Assembly (NCBI RefSeq): GCF_001544695.2
Contig: NZ_FCOM02000001.1
Coordinates: forward strand, 372,001-436,000
From: Caballeronia arvi
GTDB lineage: Bacteria > Pseudomonadota > Gammaproteobacteria > Burkholderiales > Burkholderiaceae
Direction: 5' to 3'
DNA length: 64,000 bases
Below are positions 34,604-41,141 of the stretch, one piece after another. Each line of letters opens with the position of its first letter. Within the stretch, counting starts at the first letter, position 1. Under the pieces are notes generated by a model. It ran no database searches and was not told where the DNA came from. It saw only the letters and a list, made by a program, of their open reading frames with translations. A program made the translations under genes and the position numbers.

Positions 34604-35677
34604 TTACGACTTCGGCTTGGCGAGTTCGGTCTGCTTGCCGGAGTTGCCGATCACTTCGGTTTTCCAGCGCTCGGTCCAGCCGGCCTTCTTCTGCATGACT
34701 TCGTTCCAGTCCACCGGGATGAGCTTCACGCCCGCGATCGCCTGCTTGACGGCGTCGCCGTTCTTGCCTGCGAGCGGCACGTCGGTGCGGCCCGGAATGC
34801 CGTAGATGTCCGGCACTTTCGCCTGCACGTCCGACGACATCAGATAGTCGATCAGCTTCTTGCCTGCTGCCTGATTCGGACCGCTCTTGATGAGACCGAT
34901 CGCATACGGCAGCTGGAACGTGGTCGGTGCTTCGCCTGCCTTGTGGGAGAGGAAGAGCGGCTTGATCGACAGGCCGCCGTTCGCGGCGTCGTCGAGATCC
35001 ATTTGCAGGTCACCGTTCGCGAAGGCGATCTCGTTACGCGAGAGCAGCACGTCGAGATAGCCGGTGCCCTTCGTGTGGAACTTGGCGTGCTGCTCGAGGT
35101 TCTTGAGGTAGCTGAACGCCTGATCTTCGCCCATCAGCGCGGAGGTGAGGATGATGACGGCCATGCCATCGCCCGCGGTGGCCGGATTCGAGTATGCGAT
35201 CTTGCCCGAGTAGTTCGGATGCAGGAGATCGGCGAAGGTCTTCGGTGCGGTCTTCGTGACTTCGGGATTGATCGCAAACGAGAAGTAGTTGTTCACGAAC
35301 GTGGCCCATGCGCCGTCTTTTTCCTTCGCGATCGCGGGCACGTTCTTGTAGTTCACGCTCTGATACGGCTGCAGCAGGCCGCCTTGTTGTGCCTGCTGGA
35401 TAAACGGCGGCAGCGTGACCAGCACGTCGGCCTTGGGCGAATCCTTCTCGACGGTTGCGCGGTTCACCACTTCACCGCTTCCTGCCGTGACGATATTGAC
35501 CTTCACGCCTTCCTTCTTTTCGAATGCGGGAAGCACGTCCTTGTAGAGATTCTCGAGGCCGTCGGCGGTGTACAGGACGACGGCGTCGGCGGCGTGCACG
35601 GGCATCGCGGCAAGCACGGTGAAAGCGGCGGCGAACGCCGGCAGCACGTTGCGCGCGAAGCGAAAATCGCGGGTCAT
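34604..35677 (-). CDS. phnS: 2-Aminoethylphosphonate-type ABC transporter binding protein
   Basis: Periplasmic binding protein of 357 residues from the ATG at 35677 (MTRDFRFARNVLPAF), with a signal peptide ending AMPVHA-AD. The mature part begins VVLYTADGLENLYKDVLPAFEKK, as in iron-type (family 1) and PhnS binding proteins. It is the first gene of phnSTUV. No phosphonate-degrading genes (phnWX, phnA, C-P lyase) are nearby, so the substrate is inferred from family resemblance only. The open frame upstream of 35677 lacks a signal peptide and is not used. Confidence 0.8.
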   Translation of the reverse strand: MTRDFRFARNVLPAFAAAFTVLAAMPVHAADAVVLYTADGLENLYKDVLPAFEKKEGVKVNIVTAGSGEVVNRATVEKDSPKADVLVTLPPFIQQAQQGGLLQPYQSVNYKNVPAIAKEKDGAWATFVNNYFSFAINPEVTKTAPKTFADLLHPNYSGKIAYSNPATAGDGMAVIILTSALMGEDQAFSYLKNLEQHAKFHTKGTGYLDVLLSRNEIAFANGDLQMDLDDAANGGLSIKPLFLSHKAGEAPTTFQLPYAIGLIKSGPNQAAGKKLIDYLMSSDVQAKVPDIYGIPGRTDVPLAGKNGDAVKQAIAGVKLIPVDWNEVMQKKAGWTERWKTEVIGNSGKQTELAKPKS

Positions 35678-35817
35678 GGTGGTCTCTCGTGTCGGGGGTG
35701 TTTGGAAGGTCGGTCGCGACCTTCGACCCGAAATATTGCAGAGATCTGTGACATCGACGTGAAGGGCGCCACGGGGCGCCACGTTTTTGCACATTTTGCC
35801 AAGGGGTTATTTTTTCG

Positions 35818-36434
35818 ATGGATCCCGTAATCGTGTTGGTCTATTTGCTCTGCCCCTATGCGGGGCGGCAGTCACTTTCTTTGCTGCTGTATAGAAAGTA
35901 ACCAAAGAAACAGCTATCCCCAGCCTAAGCACTTCATACCGGCCGCGGCACAGAACTACTTTCGTGGTCCGGCAGTAGCGAGTGCCCCCACAAAACTCAC
36001 GCGGCTTGGACCGCGCACGGTCTGCCGCCCGAGAACGTCAAAGGTGCTGGTTCAGCACAAAATTGCGTCGGCACAGCGCTACGCGCTGCCGAAGGGTATG
36101 CAAGGGAAACCAACGAGGAATACATGCAGCAAGAAAGCACGCGCAAACCCGCTTGACCGGTCGGCCGCGAAGCGGGCTGGAGCTATTTCGTGCTGAACCA
36201 GTCAGTAGCACGGCGCGATGTGTCAGACCGTGCGCGATCCAAGCCCGATAAGACCTTCGAGGGCACTCGCTACTCCGGGGGCCATTCAGCCAATCGCCTG
36301 TGCCGCGGCCGGCGTGAGGCACTCTGGGTCGAAGAGCTGCTTTCTTTGGTGACTTTCTTTGCAGCAGCAAAGAAAGTTACCCCCGCCCCGGGGAGGGGCA
36401 GTGCAAATAAACCAACACGAATTCAGGATTCCAT
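35818..36434. repeat. Dispersed palindromic element, copy 1
   Basis: A 617-bp element also present at 46765-47406. Left arm 35818-36063 and right arm 36185-36434 are inverted repeats of each other, from termini ATGGATCC/GGATTCCAT to CTGGTTCAGCACAAAAT / ATTTCGTGCTGAACCAG. The 121-bp core has two conserved hairpins: CAGCGC-TAC-GCGCTG (around 36075) and CCCGCTT...AAGCGGG (36148-36175). Each arm end carries ACTTTCTTTGC-TGCT-GCAAAGAAAGT, mutated on the left side here. It fills the space between the DeoR stop (9 bp away) and the phnS upstream region. No convincing gene lies in it. A MITE-like repeat or structured RNA is suggested. Confidence 0.85.
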
Positions 36435-36442
36435 ATAAAACA

Positions 36443-37198
36443 TCAGCAAACCACCAACTCCACGCCCCGAGCAAAGAGAGACCGCCTGATCACCCTATCA
36501 GGCAAGGCTTCGGTAACAAGATACCGCACCAACTCAAACCCACGAATCCTGACCGGCGTAACCAGCCCAAACTTCGAGCCATCAGCCACAACCACAGCAC
36601 AGTCAGCAGAAGCAATCATCCTCCCCCGCACTTCGGCGGCAAGCCGCGAATAATCCGTGAGATGCGCATCATCGGTAATGCCCCCCGCCCCGACGAAAGC
36701 AAAATCCACGTGATACTGCGAAAGCTGCTGGATCGTATCCAGCCCGAAAGTCGCATCCTCGAGATCCGCAATCTCGCCACCCAGCAAGCTCACGCAATTG
36801 CCATTACGCCGCGCCAGCAACATCGCGATACGCCAGTCGTTCGTATAAACCGTCAGCCGATGCCGCTCCGCAAGCGCACGCGCCACCGCCTGCGTGGTGC
36901 TCCCCGAATCGATGATCAACGACGCCCCATCCGGCACGAACGCCGCCGCGCGCAATCCGATCGCATGCTTGGCCGCCGCATTCTCTGCCTCGCGGACATC
37001 GACGTGCGGCTCGCGCCGATCGACCGACAGCGCGCCGCCATGCGTCGTCGTCACGAGGCCGCGTCCGGCAAGCGTGTTCAGATCGCGCCGCACCGTCTCG
37101 CGCGACACCGACAGCGCGCGCACCAGATCGGCGACCGCGAGCGCGCCATGCTTGTCCAGTTCGGTGAGGATGTACTGATGACGTTGTTCGGCAAGCAT
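36443..37198 (-). CDS. DeoR/GlpR-family transcription regulator
   Basis: Regulator of 251 residues from the ATG at 37198 (MLAEQRHQYIL). The N-terminal DeoR helix-turn-helix (VADLVRALSVSRETVRRDLN, about 20-40) is followed by a ribose-5-phosphate-isomerase-like sugar-phosphate binding domain, with DSGSTTQAVARAL near 100 and a GGEI motif. It lies upstream of and co-oriented with phnSTUV but is separated from it by the 617-bp element. The effector is likely a phosphorylated metabolite; control of the phn operon is only a possibility. Confidence 0.83.
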   Translation of the reverse strand: MLAEQRHQYILTELDKHGALAVADLVRALSVSRETVRRDLNTLAGRGLVTTTHGGALSVDRREPHVDVREAENAAAKHAIGLRAAAFVPDGASLIIDSGSTTQAVARALAERHRLTVYTNDWRIAMLLARRNGNCVSLLGGEIADLEDATFGLDTIQQLSQYHVDFAFVGAGGITDDAHLTDYSRLAAEVRGRMIASADCAVVVADGSKFGLVTPVRIRGFELVRYLVTEALPDRVIRRSLFARGVELVVC

Positions 37199-37381
37199 GG
37201 TTGGATCAAGGGAAAAGAAGCGAGGCGGCGCGTGGAGTTTAGCGGCCTTGTGTGGCATTTCTTTGGCAGGCGCGTTCGTCAAGCCGCCTCGCGCAATGCA
37301 TTCTTTCCGCTGGATACGCAATCGACGCGCGTGCGTCGGCTAGACTCTGGCGCTTCGCACGAGCAACGAACGAGGCATCCG

Positions 37382-37567
37382 ATGTACAAGAAGGGCGTGG
37401 TCATCGAAATTCAGTTTCCGCCCGAGCGCCTGAACGACGCGGCGGGCGATCCCTTCTGGATCGATCTCACGCTCGACGAAGCGAAGCGCCTGCACGCGCA
37501 ACTTTCGCGGCGCTTCGAAGGCGAGGCGCGCGCCAATCAGCCGCTCGATACCTTCGCGATCGAATGA
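37382..37567 (+). CDS. Hypothetical protein, 61 aa
   Basis: Short frame starting MYKKGVVIEIQF with balanced composition (PFWIDLTLDEAKRLHAQLSRRF) and a helix in the C-terminal half. The longer open frame running back into the palindromic element is not coding. No family recognised. It lies alone between the DeoR gene and a DMT transporter. Confidence 0.55.
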   Translation: MYKKGVVIEIQFPPERLNDAAGDPFWIDLTLDEAKRLHAQLSRRFEGEARANQPLDTFAIE

Positions 37568-37649
37568 CGCTCACGCGTCGGGCGAGTGCACGGTTAGACA
37601 AGACGCGCGCATCCCGCCGGACCGATACTTCGGCATCTCGTCTTGCCGC

Positions 37650-38552
37650 ATGCCTCACATGGTTTCGATTCTCGCCGCGCCCGTCTTCGTGTTTCTCTGG
37701 TCGACGGGCTTCATCGTCGCACGGGCGATCACGCCTTACGTCGACCCGAATCTGTATCTGCTCGCGCGCTTTTCCGGCACGACGCTGCTATTTCTCGCCA
37801 TCGCCGCGATCACGCGCGCGCCCTGGCCGAAAGGGCGCGACATCGGCCGGCATCTCATCGCCGGCGCGCTTCTGCAAGGCGTCTATCTCGGCGCGGGTTA
37901 CTGGGCCGTCGCGCAAGGACTGGGCGCAGGCATCATGGCGCTGCTCGGCGCGCTGCAACCGCTTCTGACCGCCGCCGTCGCCGCACGGCTGTTCGGGGAA
38001 CGGCTCTCGCCACGCGCCTGGGGCGGTCTCGTGCTCGGCCTCGCCGGCGTCGCGCTCGTGCTCGCGCCGAAAATCGCTGCGAGCGGCGCGCACGCGGCGA
38101 ACATCGCGCAGGCATCGGCGGGACACGCGCCGCAATGGCTCGTCGTCACGATCGCGGTGCTCGCCGTCTTCGCGATCACCGCAGGCACGCTGTATCAGAA
38201 GACCTCGCTCGCGCGCGCCGATATCCGCAGCGCGAGCGCATGGCAAAACGCGGGCGCGGCGATCGTCGCGCTCGTGCTCGTGCTGGCGCTCGGGGAACAT
38301 CGCTTCATTCCATCGGCGACGACGTGGCTCTCGCTCGCATGGGGCATCGCGATGCTCTCGGGCGTCGCGACGACGCTGCTCGTATGGATGGTCCGGCGCG
38401 GCGACGCATCGCGCGCGACCGCCCTGCTCTTTCTCGCGCCGCCGCTCGCCGCGCTCGAAAGCTATCTCGCGTTCGGCGAAACGCTCGATGGCGTGCAACT
38501 GGCGGGCTTCGCCGTCGCGCTCGCGGGTGTGCTGCTCGCGCGCTCGAAGTAG
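37650..38552 (+). CDS. DMT-superfamily (EamA) transporter
   Basis: Inner-membrane protein of 300 residues with about ten hydrophobic helices in two EamA repeats. The repeat motif appears as LLGALQPLLTAAVAARLFGERLSPRAWGGLVLGLAGVALV and again as LFLAPPLAALESYLAFGETLDGVQLAGFAVALAGVLL, given here in part only to show the duplication. Such proteins export amino acids or other metabolites; the substrate cannot be told. The N-terminus VSILAAPVFVFLWSTGFIVAR is typical of the group. Confidence 0.87.
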   Translation: MPHMVSILAAPVFVFLWSTGFIVARAITPYVDPNLYLLARFSGTTLLFLAIAAITRAPWPKGRDIGRHLIAGALLQGVYLGAGYWAVAQGLGAGIMALLGALQPLLTAAVAARLFGERLSPRAWGGLVLGLAGVALVLAPKIAASGAHAANIAQASAGHAPQWLVVTIAVLAVFAITAGTLYQKTSLARADIRSASAWQNAGAAIVALVLVLALGEHRFIPSATTWLSLAWGIAMLSGVATTLLVWMVRRGDASRATALLFLAPPLAALESYLAFGETLDGVQLAGFAVALAGVLLARSK

Positions 38553-38581
38553 CTCGCGGCTCACCGTTCACCGCTGCGCGC

Positions 38582-39802
38582 TCAATCGACCATGTTCGCG
38601 CCCGCGGGAATGTGCTGGCGCGCCGCCTTGCCCGGACCGGGCGACCACGCGGGCCGCGCCTTCCTGCCCGTATCGACGACGACGAGATAGTGCCCCGCCC
38701 ACGGCGTCGTCTTGCGCGTGGCCTTCAGCACCCACATCGACTCGCCTTCGGCTGCGCGCGCCTCGTATTGCGCATCGAGAATGCCGTGATGATCGAAGAA
38801 CACGTTGAGCGTCGACGGGATACGCACGCAGCCCTTCGAATGCCGCATGCCGAGCAACGGCTCAAGTTTCTCGGGATCGGTGGCGTGCATCTGGAAGCGC
38901 ATCGGCGATTTGCCGCCCTTGCCCCAGCCGCGTTCGCCATCGGCCCAGCCGAAATCGTAGATGCGCATGTCGCGCGCGCCATAGCCGCGGATGTTGAACT
39001 CGTTGAGCGTGCCCTCGGCGCGGAAGTCCATGTTGCCCGGCACATGCTGGAACACGCCGGCCGGCGTGACGAAATGGTCGTAGCTGCCCGGTCGGCCGGT
39101 CGAAACCGGCGAGGCGCCGATCATCGACCACGCATCGCCCGGCTTCGCGCGGAAGTAGACGAAGATCGCCTGCACGTTCGCGCTGCGATCGACCATCACG
39201 ATGAATTCATCGGAGAGATCGCCGTGACCGTCTTCGTCGAGCGTACGTTGCAGCAGACGGCCGTAAGCCTGCTGGTCCGCGGCGGGCACGGTGAGCCGTC
39301 GGTCGACCTCTTTGGCGAAGACCTGGCGCATCGCGTATGCGCCGTCCGGCGGCATGCCGGTGCGCTGTGCGACGTTGGGCTCGGGCGGCTCCGGCGGCAA
39401 GGGCACCTCGGGCGCCTGCGCTTCCGATGCCGCGCTCGCGGCACTGGCGGCACTCGCCGCAGACGCAGCCGATGCCGCCGACGCCTCCTCTGCCGCACTC
39501 GCCGCCGACGCGCCCGGCGCCGGCTGCGCGGGCATCGGCACGGGCATCGCCGGCAGCCCGCGTTCGGGCGCGCCCGCGCCGTGGGGAATGCTAGCGCTCT
39601 GCGGCATCGGTGGAGCGGGCGCGGCGGGCACCGTGGGCGCGACGGGCATCGCCGTCACGCGTCCCTGCGCGACCGTCCCCGATGCGCCCGAGGCCGCCTG
39701 CTGCGCTTGAGCCGCCACCGTGATCGAAAGGAGCGCACCTGCCGCCACGCCTGCGAGAAACCGTGCGCCGGATGGCGTCTTGTTCTTTGCTGCCTGCTGC
39801 AT
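38582..39802 (-). CDS. L,D-transpeptidase (YkuD domain), exported
   Basis: Periplasmic cell-wall enzyme of 406 residues. A signal peptide ending AAQAQQ leads into a long Ala/Pro/Ser-rich linker with an AAS-type tandem repeat (about residues 100-130) and then a YkuD domain in the C-terminal half. The active site is HSKGCVRIP with nucleophile C325. Such enzymes form 3-3 crosslinks in peptidoglycan or attach lipoproteins. The linker repeat is probably length-variable between strains. It is transcribed alone and converges with the DMT gene. Confidence 0.85.
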   Translation of the reverse strand: MQQAAKNKTPSGARFLAGVAAGALLSITVAAQAQQAASGASGTVAQGRVTAMPVAPTVPAAPAPPMPQSASIPHGAGAPERGLPAMPVPMPAQPAPGASAASAAEEASAASAASAASAASAASAASEAQAPEVPLPPEPPEPNVAQRTGMPPDGAYAMRQVFAKEVDRRLTVPAADQQAYGRLLQRTLDEDGHGDLSDEFIVMVDRSANVQAIFVYFRAKPGDAWSMIGASPVSTGRPGSYDHFVTPAGVFQHVPGNMDFRAEGTLNEFNIRGYGARDMRIYDFGWADGERGWGKGGKSPMRFQMHATDPEKLEPLLGMRHSKGCVRIPSTLNVFFDHHGILDAQYEARAAEGESMWVLKATRKTTPWAGHYLVVVDTGRKARPAWSPGPGKAARQHIPAGANMVD

Positions 39803-39844
39803 CGATATGAATGATCCCTTTGCCTTCTGTCAGCGGACGCATCG

Positions 39845-39877
39845 ACAAAAAAGCCGGTGCGCACGAGGCACCGGCTT
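39845..39877 (-). terminator. Rho-independent terminator upstream of the L,D-transpeptidase
   Basis: Perfect 10-bp stem AAGCCGGTGC (39851-39860) and GCACCGGCTT (39868-39877) with a 7-base loop; on the minus strand it ends in about six T. It probably closes the transcript of the two small genes at 39946-40334. Confidence 0.8.
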
Positions 39878-39945
39878 CGCCGCTACATAACGTTCGTCAG
39901 GGGAGAATCAGCAAAGTTCATTCCGGGCGTCGCACGCCCGCGGCA

Positions 39946-40212
39946 TCAATGCAGGCGGATGGATGCGTCGCCGGAAGCGGAGGCGCGGGCGCGCAAAGGT
40001 TCGTCGCGAAAACGCTGATGACATAGCTTCTGCGCGATCGCCTCGCCGATGTAAGGCACATCGGTCGCGAGCTTCGCGGTGGCGTAGGCGTCGGCGGTGC
40101 CCGCGCCATAGACCTCGATATCGCTCGCAAAATGACCGAGCTCATGCTCGAGAAAGCGCCGCACGTCGCGCGCGGCACAGCGCGGGGGAAGATTCCAGAC
40201 GAGCAGGTTCAT
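39946..40212 (-). CDS. Small RRM-like protein, 88 aa
   Basis: Starts MNLLVWNLPPRCAARDVRRF at an ATG five bases after the stop of the 38-residue gene. The sequence begins like an RNA-recognition-motif beta strand (LLVWNLPP), followed by a helix (ARDVRRFLEHELG) and another strand, but lacks a canonical RNP1. Longer frames upstream are Arg-rich and not coding. It may bind nucleic acid; family assignment is weak. Confidence 0.6.
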   Translation of the reverse strand: MNLLVWNLPPRCAARDVRRFLEHELGHFASDIEVYGAGTADAYATAKLATDVPYIGEAIAQKLCHQRFRDEPLRARASASGDASIRLH

Positions 40213-40217
40213 GGCGG

Positions 40218-40334
40218 TCACCTTCTTGCGCGTATCCGCACAGGCACGGGCTGCGGCCGCTGCTTCACGATCGCGCGGGCCGCAAGCGTGCCCAACGTGC
40301 CAAGGACGAAAAGGGACACATAAGCGAACATCAT
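40218..40334 (-). CDS. Small single-pass membrane protein, 38 aa
   Basis: Reads MMFAYVSLFVLGTLGTLAAR followed by a basic tail (AIVKQRPQPVPVRIRARR). The hydrophobic N-terminal helix of about 18 residues and positive C-terminus fit a small membrane protein with the tail in the cytoplasm. A GGAG ribosome site lies 5 bases before the start. It precedes the RRM-like gene by 5 bp, suggesting translational coupling, and a terminator follows that gene. Confidence 0.5.
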   Translation of the reverse strand: MMFAYVSLFVLGTLGTLAARAIVKQRPQPVPVRIRARR

Positions 40335-40453
40335 GAGGACTCCACGGCCAATTTCGAGATAGCTCCATACTAATCCTGCAGACCGCGGGCGTGCTGCGAC
40401 ATTCCGTCTTTTTCAATAGATGTTCTAAATCGGACGGATGCATTAAATCAATC

Positions 40454-40987
40454 TCACAGCCCGCTGCATGACATGCTCGACAGATTCGGGTAGCGATTCG
40501 CCCAGTCGCCCGCGATCGCGGTCTGCGCATCCTTGAGCGTCATGTCGCCCGTGCAGACGCAGCGTTTCAGGTACACGGCGAGCCGCTCCTTGCGGCGCTG
40601 CCCCGAGCGCCCTTCCCAGCGGCGCAGATCGAGATTGGCGGGGGAATTGGGCGAGCCGCCGAGCAGGATCGGCATGCGGTGATCGAGTGCATATTCCGAC
40701 GCGAACGAAGCATCGATGCTGCGCTGCTTGAGGAGCCGCTCCTTCTGGCGCATCTGAATCTCGAAGGACGGCAGCACGCGGTCCACATAACCCGGCACGC
40801 AGATCGTATCGACGATGCTCGTCTGCGTGACGCGCGCATCGAGCCATTCGGCGCGCTGCGCATGCGGCACGCCAGGCGTGAACGCCAACATCCCGCAGCA
40901 ACACGCCAGCACCGCGCGCGCGGCCCGGCCGGCGCGGCCCGCGCCTGGCTTCGGTTCCTCGGTGAACCCGGTATCCCTTCGACTCAT
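40454..40987 (-). CDS. Exported HNH-like protein
   Basis: Protein of 177 residues from the ATG at 40987. The N-terminal region has a hydrophobic stretch (VLACCCGMLAFTPGVPHA) that looks like a signal peptide after a basic, disordered leader. The C-terminal part reads DHRMPILLGGSPNSPANLDLR and then RKERLAVYL, resembling the HNH nuclease pattern of DH-x-P-L-GG-x-N-L. The catalytic H is present, but the downstream second metal-site His is not obvious, so activity is uncertain. It might be a secreted nuclease or a degenerate HNH fold. Confidence 0.6.
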   Translation of the reverse strand: MSRRDTGFTEEPKPGAGRAGRAARAVLACCCGMLAFTPGVPHAQRAEWLDARVTQTSIVDTICVPGYVDRVLPSFEIQMRQKERLLKQRSIDASFASEYALDHRMPILLGGSPNSPANLDLRRWEGRSGQRRKERLAVYLKRCVCTGDMTLKDAQTAIAGDWANRYPNLSSMSCSGL

Positions 40988-41141
40988 GCCTTTTGTGCGC
41001 CATCCATTGCGGTCGCGGAGCGCCGCATATTTTCGAGATGATCGGAGGTTCAATTAAAACACACGAAAGGCGCGCTGCACGCGAAGAGTTGCGCGTGACT
41101 CTTGAAGCACGTCATGCGCGGTGCATCGGATGAGCAGGAAT

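Noticed and set aside
35858..36196. Short frames inside the palindromic element as genes
   Set aside because: The two copies differ by indels that break frame, and no frame is preserved between them.
36359..37381. Long forward frame from the element across the DeoR gene
   Set aside because: Antisense to the DeoR gene; only the final 61 codons from 37382 look like a protein.
39410..39500. Short tandem Ala-Ala-Ser coding repeat as a CRISPR-like or regulatory array
   Set aside because: It is in frame within the linker of the L,D-transpeptidase and has no spacers; a low-complexity protein linker explains it.
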